Source: Cliona cf. orientalis (lineage: Eukaryota > Porifera > Demospongiae > Clionaida > Clionaidae). From it: 64,000 nt of DNA. The position numbers and the translations under genes were made by a program. The notes beneath the pieces were generated by a model that saw only the letters and a program-made list of their open reading frames with translations, did not search any database and had not been told where the DNA came from. The stretch is from assembly GCA_963930775.1 (NCBI GenBank), contig OZ005689.1, forward strand, positions 620,001 to 684,000, written 5' to 3'. Below, piece by piece: positions 30,723 through 44,037 of the stretch. The first letter of the stretch is position 1. Every line of letters starts with the position of its first letter.

Positions 30723-33700
30723 ATGAAATGGTTAAATTTGTCACTCGGGCTGAAAGTAGTGTTACTTGTCCGTGTTATGTTAGTGATAGAGTTGGCGGCT
30801 GGGATATCGATTGCCCCAGGAGACGAAAACCGAGATCTTTGCCAGGAGTTACGATCTAGAGGAGCAATTCCAATACCAGGCTATGCGCCCAACATGAGAG
30901 TACTGATGGATTCATGGAACTACCAAAATTTACTCCCCAAGCGCACAGGAGCTGTGTGGGACCAGGTGGACAATGATACGAGAAATAACGCTTCAATAAC
31001 GACAAATGTAAGTTTAATGAAGTATTATTATTATAGTCAGTTGTGTAAAATCATAGAGCATAATAATATTATACCGTATACTTTCTAATTTAGGTGCTCC
31101 CAAAAAATAATTACAGTCGCGCAGGCGCATCCAATTAGAACCGAAAAATTCACGAGCAGGTCAAAGGACACCTTAGAGCTGCAATTAGAATGGTTCTGAA
31201 AGTTTTGCCAGGGCACAAGTGCTCTTACTAATCAGTACTGTTTAGTGGCAGTGAATATGATACAACAAATATATGGTTCTAGTCAAATTTAGTTCTTTAG
31301 TTCTCCAGAAGGACATCAAAGCAGTAGGTAGCTAAGTGCCCATTTTAAAGTAAGAGGCAGCTTAGTTTGACATCTAAACTGCTAGCTCGATAGATCAATC
31401 GACGATATAGCGGTATTGTGATATTGCACGTGGCAATATGTTCCAATTAATAAATAGGCGCCGCCAAAATATAATTGATATCCGGAAAGGCGCCTTAAAT
31501 TAGAACCGAAAAAATTGCGCAGGTCTCAAAGGGTGCCTAAATTAGGGTGGCACCTATATTAGAACATATACTGTACACTACGTAAACAGGATTGGAAACC
31601 GCTCACGTGAGCAATAGTTTGCGTGCGTGATAGCTAGCTGCGCACTCTGTGTTAAAGTTGAGGTCGATGGCTTTATCACGTTTTTCATGCATTGGTATTG
31701 AAGTTACAGCTTCAAAAGAGCTACAAACTTATAGCTCCAAGATAGGCGAATACTACCAGCAAGTTGTGTAGGCTACACATGGGTACCATACTCTCACTGT
31801 TATGGCCAAATAAGTTTGCTCTTGTTTCTTGCCGTCTTTGGCGAGAGCGAACAGTGGGAAACGCTTTGTGGGACTCTACTTCGAATTGTGTAAGGGCCAC
31901 AGCCACAAAATGGCGGCAAGGGTAAAAGTTACTATGTCGGCATGCTGGAATAAGCACTTCTTGATGGATGTGCTGTCTCCTGTGAGTGAGCAGTCCGTGA
32001 AAAATCAGCCATTTTGACTCCTTCGACTTTGTAGGACTGTAGTATTGAGCAGAGAAGCTTCGGATATTCAATTTTGCTGGTCACATTTAGAGTAGCTAGG
32101 GACTCCTTCTTTAATTGGAATAAGCCGCTTCAAGCTTGAAACTGCTTCTGTTTTGGTGTTATCAGTCACTGCGGTCATCATTTTTGGCCATTTTCCGCTC
32201 AAATTTTCATAGCAACGGGGCTGTCCAAGGATGCAAGCTATAACACGGATCGGAGTGCGCGTACATGTTCTATTTGCTCACGTGAGTGGTTTCCAATTCC
32301 ATTTACGTAGTCTATATGATCTATGGTAAAACAGGATGATGTTATTTTCCATGCAGTGGATTCAGCAATCTAACCCTGCTTGTCAACAAACTGTCCAAGT
32401 GTGTGGCTTTACTGCTGGTCCTCAGAGCAACTGGTTATTAACACAGCTCATCAACAGGACCGTTGATGAATCTCTGTTAGCTCAAGTTAATGTGCTGATA
32501 GAGTTTGAACTGCAGAATTGTGATGCCACCCTAAAATGTCAGAGAACATTCAATACTCACATATATGAGACATCGTTGGCTAGTGATGCTGCTAGGAGAA
32601 ATCTCAGTAATTATCGTCAAGCAACAAGAGTTTCCCCTGATGTTACAACTGGTGCTAGAGTGAATGCAACTGTTAAAGTGACTTTTGAAACTGATGAACC
32701 CCTTTTCTACTTTGCTATTGAAGATGAGACCACCTGCATAGTAATCACTCGAGTGATAATTTTCTATAATGTCTGTCCGAATCAGATAATTGACTTGGTT
32801 TCTGCCCCTGAAATTATTGTTCCAACAGTAGGATTTACCACAAGGGATGCAACTTGTGCCAGCAATGCAACTCCAGAGGATATCGATGGCGATGCTCCCA
32901 GGTTAATCTGTTTATCAGATGGAACATGGATTGTCTTAGGCTCAGGTTGTCGATGTACACCCGGCTTTGGTTTTGTAAGTGGAAGCTGTTCACGTGAGTT
33001 GTTATAAGACTACTGTATAGTGGGAAATATTCATAGATGTAATGTGATAATCTTTTTTATCTGATCATCCTCATACAGTGTGTCCTATTGGAACGTACTC
33101 GTCCCCTGCCAATAGAAATTGCTCAGCCTGCCCAGATAATAGTGTTAGCAACATGGCTGGGCTGCGTCAGTGTACTTGTATTGAAGGCTACTACAGAGCA
33201 GAGACCGGGGAGGAAGACTTGCCATGTTCATGTAAGTATTCACCATGTGCAATAAATGCTAAAAATGCAGAAACACATGATATATGCATGCATTTATGTG
33301 ATACATGTAGCTATACACTACTATAATAGCAAAATATTTCATACGAGATAAGCCTGGACACGTTTCTTTTCTCCAACTGATGGTGAATTGGCAAAAATGC
33401 CTGTACTGGTGAAGTTTTAGGTGATTGGCTGTGAATATATTTTTTTTCTGGAAGCTGTGGCATGCCTGGTGTTTGCAAAATTAATGCAGACCCCACCAGT
33501 CCATGGCCACTTCCTACTTAGTCCTGCCGGTGAATGTTGCTATTCCACATGCACATGACCACTTTGATTACTCTATAAAAAGAATACAGGTGACTGGAAA
33601 AAAAGAGTGTGTATCAGCAGATGACTTACGGAAATTAGCAGGCTTGGCAGATCAAAGATATCATTGAGATTTGGGTCCAATCAATACCTCAGCTCTATGT

Positions 33701-36700
33701 ACACACTTCTTTCTTTTCTACAAACAAAAATAAGTGCTTGGTTGATCCATCACTCTAGAAAAGAAAGGCAATCAAGAATACAAATTGACATCATAATCAA
33801 TACAATACACATGTACTTCCTCTTGACATACCAAAGCAGTGGACTACAAAACACAAGTAGAAATTAATTTTTAATTACCATATGGCTAGAAATTTTTGAG
33901 GGATCCAATTTTTGTGGAAGCCCCATCTTCAAAAGATTTCACGATCTAATTTTCACGGATGATCGTTCCAGAGTCGCTCCATCTCTTACTGCACGCGCAC
34001 TGTGTCTCAAATCTCGATAGAACCGGCCGAAAAATGGCTCAGTAAGCGATTGTAGCTACTTGTTCATAGGGGAGATAGACAAATGGCACGAGAGTCGCAT
34101 ATGATCAAGGCTATGGTCCGTGGTTAGAGACATTTGTGTAGAAGAAACTCAACAACAATGAACTGGTTAGTAAACCAGCTGTTAGATCGATCCAGCAGCA
34201 GCACACGATGGCCACACCTCTAGCTGAGTCATACGGTATTTATTTCATAGATACACTATACACTGCCCTAATTGCCACAACTTCCCTACGTGAGTGACAG
34301 CAAGGGCTCTGAGGTGACTCTTATGTCATAAATAGACTTTATATCGTGCTCAGCTGGCAGTATTGTCATTCGCTAGTTTAAGTGACTCGTTTAGATCACT
34401 CTCACATAGGATGCTTCAAGGATGCTTTGTATATGCTTGATCTATGAATGTTGACCCTTAGCACAATCAACCACCTGTTGTTACCCATAGAGTGTGATCA
34501 CCTGTTCACATATAGCTGAAGGTAATTTTTTTTATCCAGGTAGTTTTATCCCTGCCAAGCCCAGCCTAGGCCAAGAGTTGTGTGTATTGGTTGTTTGATT
34601 GAGGGCTATATTGGTTATTTGCTCCAGGCCAAGCTAAAAATATTATAGTGATACTGATAATGAAGCTTACGTGATGACACTGTTATCTGTGTTCACTATC
34701 TGTAATCTCTTACATGGTTTCCTGGACCAGGGATAAAATTAATTAAAGTTATCACTAGATGAAAATATGGATTTCGTGCGGGTAGGAAATGTGTAGGATA
34801 GAGCAAATTTTCTGCTTATTTCATTCAAGTTAGCAAAATTCTGCCCTATCCTCCGATAAGTATGTGTAAACACTACAAAAGGAAATCACAGTTTTGGTCT
34901 ATTGGTCATGTTGTTGTGAGCACAAAAATTACCATAATAATATCTCGAGACCTAGGCACCTAAGCCACTTATAAGCTCGATGAATCAGTCGAATTTGACA
35001 AAATTGGCTTCAGCTAGTATGCTTCAAATCGAGGGACACAATCCACGAGCATCACAAAAATTTAATTAATATCATAGGTTAGCCATCATATAGCCATGGC
35101 TATCGACAGTGCCCAGGCCTACTCAATGCATAATGCATGCATGCAGGCCATGTGCTTTCTGCTCATGCGCGCAACTATCTGGTCTAATATAGCTACACTG
35201 ATAAAGATTGTTGAAATATTATAGCTATGCTCGTGACGTGGTGACATGCATGTTCAACTTGGCTGAAATTCCCTGTATTTTCATCTTAGCTACAGATTGC
35301 GCAATACGTGCATGGGGTATGTGTTCTATATGGAGCTCTAGTTTCATGTATGTATACTCTTCAGTATGGGGGAGAGTGTTGAATCCATTAATTTATTTGG
35401 GAGCAATGGCACTACGAAGCTCGTCTATCACTGATACCATCACTGCTTGTTGATCATGTGCACTCATAGCTTGTGGTTTCATTAATATTTCACAGTTTAG
35501 CATGGATGCATGTGCGGTCATCCAGGAAGTTTTGCCCATCATTAGCTGTCCACAGCTTGTACTGAAAAGGGGTGTAAGTATCATTATGTTTAGCTTTCAA
35601 TTATGACTCATTGCAGCAGTGATTATAATACCGTAGAATCCCGCGATTACGCCCCCCCCCTTTGTGCATGCTAGGATTGTGCAAAAGTGGGGAGGGGGCT
35701 TATACGCGGGATCCTAACATTTCCGTGTGACGACCATTACCGACCGTCGAATGCCACGTGGGCGCGCGATCCCTGCACTTTCTCTGGCAGTCTGGTGGGC
35801 AAAACTCGAGAAAAACGACAAAGTAAGGCATATCATGACACAAATAGCTAGTTTGCTAGCTGTAGCTACTGTTTTTATTGACTTATGGACTCCATTTTAC
35901 AGTCAGGGAGGGTGGGGGGCTTATACGCGAGACAAAACTACCTATGCAGGAACTTGAGCTAGAAATGCAGGGGGGGGGGGGGGGGGGGCTTATGCGCGAG
36001 GGGGGGCGTAATCGCGGGATTCTACGATAATATGAATCCATAGCGGCGCCAGTCAGAGAGCGTTTGGACTGTTTACGTGTTGGTTCCTTTTCCGAATCAT
36101 CATCTTGACATCGCTTCTGTTTCTCCCCAATCCCTACACCCCGCAATGTCACCTTTCCTCCATGTTATACAGATCGAACCCTATTTCCATTACAGTATTA
36201 CATCTTTACATTGATTTGCTCATAGATCTTAGCCTTAAGTCTCCATATCCCTTGGGATATGCCATAATGTGCACGTTTATGGTAGTCACTTTATTCTGGG
36301 GGTTCACAGTGTGGATTATAAGTTTTTGTTGATGATCTGACAAATTTCAGACCCTATTCCAGTTTGATCGGACATCACTAACTGTTGATCGGACAATATA
36401 TGCATTGTACATGTACATGTCTATGCATAGTACAGCCAGATATAAGACTAGTGTCCTTGCAGCAGCAATGCACAAGCACAGCTATACCGTAGCTATTATA
36501 ATAGCTACATGTATCTGCAGAGGTGCAGTTACCACAAACCACAGCACAGAGCAGTGAAAGTTGTAAGCTAAGTGGGTGCTAAATAAACTACAACATCCCC
36601 CAGCTAATGACCACTGTCTGCCAGTAGTTACGTCCAGAGTCCCAATCAACAAATCGATTCGGCCGCTCGATGAGGTAATGATGATGAAACCTATGATGAA

Positions 36701-39700
36701 ATGATGATGAAACCTATGATGAAATTGGGTGAAGACTGCTTCAAAATGTTTAGCTCACATGATAGGGTGTTGGGGCCCAGAATTCGAACCTAGCGTAGAA
36801 GAGATAGTGGACTCTGCAATTTGATTGACTACTGACAGGCCCAGGTATCTATGTGTCATAGTTACCTACAGGTTTTGCCCTCTGGCTCTAGCAATACAAA
36901 TTAAACTATACGATCTAAACTTGTTAGAATACGTCAGGGCTCTCATAGAACCCTCGCTTCGTCAGAATTCTATAATATAGAGTTCCTTGGTCTTCTAAAT
37001 CACATAGAAACCTCCTATATATAAACAGTGTTTAACTAATATTATGTAGAACTTTCGCCAGGAGAAAACTTTCACCAATTTCGCCACCCATGCACTCTCA
37101 TTGGTGAATAATATTTTGTCATGTGACTTTTTCCCCGGCATTAAACATCACATAGAGGATATGCATCGCTCATTGCCGAAAATTTTTTCCATGAAATTTT
37201 TCTGCAATATAAAGGTAGCTGGGCTTGGCGAAAGGTTTATCCAGTGAAATGTTTCGCGTATGTGGTAACTACTTCAGTGTTGAAAAGAAGCCATAATATT
37301 ATGCATCGAGCGTGATTTGCAAATGATACCAAAAGCTTTAGCTAAGTGAAGTATTTCAGCAAAAGCCACACGATAAAACCTTGAAACACATAAAAAAAAC
37401 ATGACACCTTATTTTTGATGTACAAGCAAGATATGCAGCAGATTTTGTGGTAGCTAAATTAATAGCATAATATTATTGTGGACAGATAGACGTGCAGTCA
37501 GACAAACGACTGTATCACAAGCCTCCTGGCATACCAGGCCTTCATTTAGAAACTTTCCCAAGTGGGGACACAGCAAGCTAGTATGATATCAAGGGGGGGG
37601 GGGGGGGAAGGGGGGGCAAGACTATTTCCAGTTCCATGCACACGATCTCTAGGGGGGTCTGGGGGCATGCTCCCCCAGGAATAAGTAGGGATCATCTTCA
37701 TAGTAGTAGTGTCCTGGGTAACTAACAATTTTGGGCAACATGGGCGCTTACACAGAATATAATTTTAATAGATTTGTATAGAAGCTGTTACATTGACCTA
37801 TTGAAATGAGGTACATGGGTGCTTACCCGGGTGTGGGCGCTTGCCCCGGGACACCTCAATACTAGTCTATCAAGCTAGATCCCTTTTTCACTCAATGACC
37901 TTTGGTGAGTGAAAAAGAGTGTCTAGCTTGGTAGACTAGCTAGGCATAGTATTATGAACTAGCACAAGTAGCTAACAGGCTGGCCGCTTTGCGTCACAAG
38001 GTGATTACACTAGCATTGCAACCATTGTGTTGTGAATGCATGTGGGATATGTATACTCTAAAGCTCCATATACTTGACTGAATGTTCTGTTTTCTGTTAG
38101 ATATTGGCGTACTTATAGTAGTAAAATTTAATTCTTGCTTAAATTTATCTACCCTCAGAATCACTGAGCACATTAAATGTTCTACATTTCATGCACGTTT
38201 TAGTATACTGTACTTAATCTCGTATGGAAAAAAATAATGCACATTTTTCTGGTAAAGGTCGTCAATCGCTCCATATACAAACGTTATGAGATTTCATAAA
38301 CTTGGATGATACATTGTATTTGATTATCAACAGTATCCGACAAATCACATACACCACAGTACCTCCCCCGCCACCAATAAATATTCATCTCAATATCATA
38401 TCAGACAACTCCATATTTGTGATGTGGGATCCTCCAGCAGCAAATCCTAGTAGTCGTCCCCTCACATACAGTGTCTACGCTGCTCTTGATGGTGGGGAGA
38501 GATTCCCTGTGGTAGGAGGCATCAATGCTACAAATTACACCATCATGAGTGAGTCTTATTGTGTATACATGCATAAGCTAAAGGCAATACCTGACTTGTA
38601 ATAAATTTATATCCCACCTAGCCCCGTTCATGCGGGGTACCTAGGGTTCAAGATTTATTGATTGTGTGACTGATCCACATGGTTATGCACAACAGGCAAA
38701 CGAACAAAACCAAAAAAAGGAACAGCAGTGGCATCATAAAACACAAACGCACACCATGGCACAAGAGTCAGAGCTCCAATCAGCCGCGTATGCCCACTAG
38801 GGGTTCTCCATCATGAGGGAGAGACACAGTCTGATGTCAACTCACGACCACTGTGCATATGATGGCCTCGACCAAATCAGGGGCAAAATCCTGAATGTCA
38901 GAGTCCACTGCTCTTCAGAGCAAACAAGACGAACAACACATATAATTGGGAGCATTAGATTCCTTTTCCGAAGGTATAGACCTTCAGGTGGCTGCCTCCA
39001 CAGACGAGGAACAGACCATCAGGAGAATACACACTTCACCTATGTCATGTACGAATGCACACACACAATCAATACTGAGCATTCCTTTCATGTCCGCGCA
39101 GTCATGTGACTTTGATTTGTGCATCTGATTGGTGTGCAGTGTAGGCTGCATGGGCGACACAGGCTCTATACACATTTATCCAGACCCCTTCTCTCTGCAT
39201 GCGTGAAAGGGGGCTGGGCACGAGACTAATATAGGCCTTGTATCCTAGGTAAGAGGAGTGAGATAATTATTTCCTTCCCTCTGGCACTAGTATTCCCACG
39301 CCTCACCGTTGGGTGGTTATCTGTCATAATTCCCTGGCTAGCTATATACCATAGATCAGGATATTTTTGCCGGTAAAATATTATTTTGCTTGTAAATTTT
39401 TCGCGTATATAGCCTAAATTTAAATTTGTCACCAGATTTATCGACCAAAATAGGTATAGGTCGACGTACGTTACACAAAATATTTTGCGTGTTTAATTTT
39501 CGTCGGAAGTGGTCATTGACAAAAATTTTTAACAGCGAAAATTTTGTTATCTACGATACCGTGTGTTAATTATAATTATGAATTTTGCGCATAACTCAAA
39601 GCATTATTCAGAGTACACTAGCTCTTTCTTGTCGTTTGTGTAGGTGATCATCAGGTCACCTAATTTAAATTTTATTAATAGTGGAGTTTTATCCATACCC

Positions 39701-40250
39701 CGGTAATTAAAATCCATGCAAAAGTCCCACGTTTGATAACACTTACTTAACAGCAAGGGGAATTAATACTAATAATTTTTGTACCATAGTAGCTAATAAT
39801 TTCTATGACATTGTTATAGATCTTCTTCCAGGCAGGATGTACACTGTGTTCGTCAGTACAGTTACAAGCTTCACTGATCAACTACCTGATGATGTGTTTT
39901 CTATATTCTCTGCCTCTGACCAGACAACTACCTCTGGCTCCAGCACTGCCAAATCATTTTCATCAACTGAAGTTGCAGTAGCGGTTATTATTCCATCTCT
40001 GTTCCTTTCACTAATTTTGATCATTGTCATTATTGTATACATTTATAAGCAACAGTTTAACAAACAAATATACAACAATAGAGCTGATGAGGATAAAGCT
40101 TATTACAGCACAATAGGCCCACCTTTGCCTCGGGATTTGAAAATGGAAGGAAATGTTGCCTATGAAGAGGTCCACTGTGAACCTTCAAAGCCAAATGATT
40201 CAGGCTCTGATGTTCAAAAGAATATTGCATATGGAGCACATGTTCACTGA
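30723..40250 (+). CDS. Kinase-less Eph-like receptor, five exons
   Basis: Predicted exons are 30723-31007, 32357-32993, 33079-33231, 38360-38548 and 39820-40250. All have GT...AG borders and consistent phase, giving 564 residues. Residues 1 to about 27 are a signal peptide. An ephrin-binding domain follows (about 45-265: 'LMDSWNYQN', 'VWDQVD', 'TVQVCGFTAGPQSNWL', 'FYFAIEDETTCIVITRVIIFY'). Next come the Eph-type Cys-rich segments ('LICLSDGTWIVLGSGCRC', 'CSACPDNSVSNMAGLRQCTC', 'GYYRAETGEEDLPC'), one FN3 domain (about 360-455, one where Eph receptors have two), a transmembrane helix at about 473-497 and a 67-residue tail. The tail has Tyr516/517, 536 and 559, a PPLPR motif, and no kinase, SAM or PDZ-binding end. 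Introns 1 and 3 are full of MITEs. Further small exons in the 5.1 kb intron cannot be excluded. Confidence 0.85.
31076..31571. mobile_element. MITE in intron 1 (GTATA.TTTCTAAT ends)
   Basis: The left end GTATACTTTCTAATTTAGG matches in inverse the right end CCTATATTAGAACATATAC. Internal repeats of 'AATTAGAACCGAAAAA' occur in the two halves. About 496 bases, non-coding. Confidence 0.65.
31577..32311. mobile_element. Inverted-repeat transposon in intron 1
   Basis: About 735 bases with ends ACTACGTAAA..GGA.TTGGAAACC and, inside each end, a CTCACGTGAGC palindrome. It starts about five bases after the preceding MITE, so the two insertions are back to back and fill intron 1. No transposase recognised. 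Confidence 0.7.
35632..36026. mobile_element. MITE with CGTAGAATCCCGC ends, copy 2
   Basis: 395 bases. The ends CGTAGAATCCCGCGATTACG and CGTAATCGCGGGATTCTACG are exact inverted copies. ATAATA flanks both sides. It carries a poly(G) run (35970-35988). Better preserved than the copy at 26361-26744. Confidence 0.85.
37862..37938. repeat. Hairpin of about 33-base arms
   Basis: CTAGTCTATCAAGCTAGA... is repeated in inverse as ...TCTAGCTTGGTAGACTAG, with 'CCTTTTTCACTCA' / 'TGAGTGAAAAAG' next to the 10-base loop. It lies within intron 3. Confidence 0.8.
38549..39819 (+). other. Intron 4 of the Eph-like gene
   Basis: A 1.27 kb intron between phase-1 splice sites. The block from about 38630 ('GCGGGGTACCTAGG') to about 39230 is richer in GC than its surroundings and may be an inserted element. 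I could not find its ends. Confidence 0.5.
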
Positions 40251-41770
40251 AGGAAACAGCTGTTTATATATAAGCTAACTATAGTGATTGACAGTCATGT
40301 ACATCCTATACCATTTTAAAGCAAGCAATATTAATAATTGTGTATTCAGTTGTGAACCAGGCTTTGGTATACCGATAACATTAGTAATTATTTTTTTTAA
40401 ATATTATTAGTTATGTTTGGCAGGGGGATCGAGGCGTTTAAATATTAATATTACTAGCTACCAAGGGTGGAGAAGAGGTAGCAAAAGTGGGGGGGAGGGG
40501 GGGCTCAGACCATTGACTGTGTACTGTGACAACAGTTAGGAGGTGGGCATATGCCATAGCCCACCTAGGGGGGTCTGGGGACATGCTTCCCCAGAAAATT
40601 TTAGAAATTTCGACTCTGATAGCGTTTCTGATGCATTTTGGCAGCAGATTTTGGACCGATATAGTAGCTATTTTTACTCGAGCACTCTTTTGCAAACAAC
40701 AGAACTATGATGCTGTAATTTATAGTATGGGCATGTGATAAAATGGGGGGGGGGGGGGGGGGGGGGGGGCTGAAGCCCCCTCCCCCCATTTTTCCGCCCC
40801 TGACTACGTTTGGTATATGGGAGTCGAGATATTTAAACATTGGCAGGGGATTGAGGTGTTTCAACATTAATTATGATTGGCAGAGGGGTCGAGGCGTTTA
40901 TATAAACTTATCTTATGCCACAATTAATGTTAATTTGATGAGATATAATATGTTTGACAGTCTAAAGTTAAATTGTTATCTAACTACTGTCTAAAGTCAA
41001 AATTAATGAATGCACAGGAGTGCAGAATCCTCACCGCTACATGCATGCATATAGCATGGCTCAATCTGTGCATATTCAATATCAGGAGTATTGAACTACA
41101 TACCCTACACCTGAACAGGGTACTGGTATACTATTGACTACATACCCTGCACCTAAACAGGGTTCTGATACTAGATCTAAGAGTTGGGGGAAGGCACCTG
41201 GCTATGTCACTATATAAACTGAAAGACTCTGTGACATACTTCAACTGAATTATGCACTTGAGAGCCACTGCCTGTTTACACTGTCACTGCGTTGACAGCT
41301 GATCAGCAGAGCACAGAATGGCGATCAGTCATGTAGTTGAGGTATAGGTGCCATGTAAACACAGACTGGCAAGTTGCAACAGCTGCACACTACTACTCCA
41401 CTGGGCAGACTTAACATGACCACTCTTCCTTATGCCACGTATACCTAGGAATGCGTACTTTCTCTATAACGACCCTTACCATTTAGCAAAAGAGGTTGCG
41501 ACGGACGGACGGACGGACAGACAAAAATCGCCAAACGATTGCAGTAACCCTCCGCCTACGCTTTGCGGCGAGGGTTAATTATACAAATTAGACAATTTTA
41601 CTTCATACAGGCCAATAGACAGTTATTGCAAACAGTCAAATTAAGTATAATCTTGTATAATAGCCAATACTGCACGCTACTGACAAGTATATTATATCTA
41701 AGGCTAGAATTAATGCAATGATAATGAGTTTTGTTATTGATATAATACAATGAAAGCTGTAAATTATAGT
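40251..41770. other. 3' flank of the receptor gene, repeats only
   Basis: The word 'GGCAGRGGG.TCGAGGCGTTTA' occurs at about 40420 and 40879, bracketing a repeat that holds a poly(G) tract at 40744-40769 and 'CTAGGGGGGTCTGGGG.CATGC'. From 41500 there is a GGAC tandem run followed by the hairpin 'TAACCCTCCGCC..GGCGAGGGTTA' (about 41546-41577), which looks like the end of a transposable element. No gene seen. Confidence 0.45.
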
Positions 41771-43998
41771 TCATTCAACAGAAGCAAATTCTACTGAGTC
41801 AGTACTTAAAATTTCAGTGATGATCCTCCCAACACCATCAGTCTGTTGTTAGGGAGGGCAGCTGCAATACAGCTGTATCATGGTGTCCCCATGTGGCTAA
41901 TGACCTCCCAGAAGTAGGTGGTTGAGTTGTACATGTGAATGGCTGAAGTGGGTTCCAAAATTAAATCCCTCCCTCCAATTGTTAGCAGTTGACAATGAAT
42001 GGACACACAAGTGGTCAGTGTGACTGGTGGTGCAGCAAATTCTTTCCATACTCTAGCACCTCTGTTCCTGAAACTGGCTAGAAATGACTTGCAGGATTGA
42101 TCGATGAAGAAGAGCTTGTAAGGAACATGTATACATGCTAGAGTTCCCCAGGATGTGCACGTGCTCACCACAGACTGATGCTGGAGCAAACCACAGGCTA
42201 GGCTGAGGTAGATCAGCAGCAGTGGACCACTGGACAGTCTCAGTGCTCATTACTTCAACCGTTTGTAGTCCATATATGCCCGATAATTTATCACTCTTCC
42301 CTCCTGCTACAATAAGAGCGGTTTCAATGCACAGTGCAGACCGTTTTGTTAGCATGGGTGGGAATTCTTTATTCCACCTCCTACCACTGCCCTCCCTAGT
42401 AAGGATGAACAGCTGATTGGTGATGGCGGCAGATGCACTACGAATACAACCACCAACAAGAGTGAGGAGATTGTTGATAATGACTAGGGAGCAACTATAT
42501 GTAGGGCTCTCAGGAAGTTGAGACCAGCTGGAGGTGCTGATAGTGTAACAGAATGTTTCATGCTCTACTTTAACATTATAGAGTATTGCCATCCACAGCT
42601 GCACTACATGATCCATTCATTTCGCATGGCGCTTTCTTCCCCTCCGTCCATGTCAACTTGATGCTGATTCTCTGCTCCTTGCTGTTGGATGATACATCTG
42701 TGGCTGGTCTCAGTTGTTCTGGTTCAATAATTCGTCTCGGAAATTGAGCATTAACTCATTAATTCACTCTCTTCCAGCTGCTGGTTGACTTGTCCCAGGC
42801 CAGTTGTCTCTCTAGTCAATCAATCTCCTCAACTTTTCTGTGAGCTCTCTCTCCTTTTCTTCTAGTAATAATTGCTGTGCCTGTTGTCTTAGCCAAGCTA
42901 TGTTTTGCTCTTTGCTTGAAATAATTTCATCCTTCTCTGTTAATTATAAGTGACTTGTTAGTGATTGAATTTGTTGCCAAGGCCTTGAACTTGCTGACTA
43001 TGTTGCTGTCTCAATGATCTTAGTTCGGGCCTGTCTCTCTCATCACTTCTATCCTGCTCTGCTGTGCTTCTTGCTTCAACCACCCTCACACTCTCACTGT
43101 ACTGTGGATCCTCTTTCAGAGCTGCTACTCTTTCATAGAGCGGCTGAGCTGAGGGGCGTTCAACATCCCTGTCCTTTAGTCGAGGGCAACTTGTTTGAGG
43201 GGATGATTCGGAACAATTTACTGATGTGGTTTTATCGTCCTTCTATTTCTGTTACACATAGTTTCACAGCACCTTGGGGATAGCGTAGATCATTGAGAGT
43301 TACCAGCCTATCTCCACGTTTAGGAAATTGTCATATTACAATCTGGATAGCGATGACACCAAATGAAAAGCAGTCAGTCTTCTCTGTGTACAGTGGTTTA
43401 TCTTTGACAGCTTCTGGAGGCATGTAGACATCAGTGCCTGGACACGTGATGAAGGTGAGCTAAGTTGCTCATGGGTTTTGATCGCCCAGCCTTGCCATTC
43501 CAAAGTCGGTCACTTTGGCTCTCACATTACCGATCAGCAACACATTGTTGCTGGAGAGATCTCTATGGATGATGCCATTGGAGTGAAGAAATGAGAGAGC
43601 GAGGGTGATGTCAGGGCAGATTTTGACTTGGATGTAATAGGGGATCGACCGTGGGGAGCTTTCCGGAAAGTGGGTCAGGCTATCATCCATCAGCTCCTTA
43701 AGAAGTGCTGGGAGGCCAGTGTCAGTGTCAGGATCTCAATGAATGCCCAGATATTGGACAATAATATTTGGGTATCTTATCGTGCTCAAGAACTCAAACT
43801 CTTGCTCAAACCTCCTCATTAGTAGCCTGTGCTCTCTCTGAGGTGCTATTAGCTGCTGTGTGGTTAAAGTAACCTGTATGAGTTTAGCAGCACAGAGGAG
43901 GTCATCACATTTTGCTTTGCAGACTTTTCCATTAGATCCAATTCTAAGGGTCTCGTTTTTTAAAAGTTGGACTGTTTTCCATTTTGTTTCTGAATCAT
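41771..43998 (-). pseudogene. K6: heavily broken kinase-coiled coil-kelch gene
   Basis: All parts of the family are recognisable in order, from a start at 43998 (MIQKQNG, frame lost within 12 codons) to ...VEFASVE at 41771. Many frameshifts break it. The kinase catalytic core survives as an open piece at 43469-43690 (HRDLSSNN and DFGMARLG still present). Kelch blades are open at 42053-42616 and, in another frame, 41878-42189. The linker is type A. The most decayed long copy in the window. Confidence 0.85.
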
Positions 43999-44037
43999 TT
44001 CTATCGAGGATGAAGGAGCAGTTCTGTTAATGTGATA

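Larger units (their letters stand above)
33232..38359 (+). other. Intron 3 of the Eph-like gene, repeat-filled
   Basis: A 5.1 kb intron. It contains a dispersed repeat at about 34755-35010 (also at 57110-57290; its 'GTAGGATAG.GCAA...TGCCCTATCC' hairpin also at 53970-54070), the MITE at 35632-36026, a short tandem repeat of 'GATGATGAAACCTAT' at 36676-36724, a dispersed repeat at 36910-37045 shared with 4960-5115, poly(G) runs and a hairpin at 37862-37938. No exon was recognised in it. Confidence 0.55.

Noticed and set aside
33232-38359. Extra exons, such as a second FN3, in receptor intron 3
   Set aside because: No FN3-like text with flanking splice sites was found. The existing exon 3 to exon 4 splice is in frame and already joins the Cys-rich end to an FN3 start. 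A very small exon cannot be excluded.
41500-41530. GGAC tandem run as a regulatory array
   Set aside because: A short simple repeat beside a transposon-like terminal hairpin; more likely part of a mobile element end.
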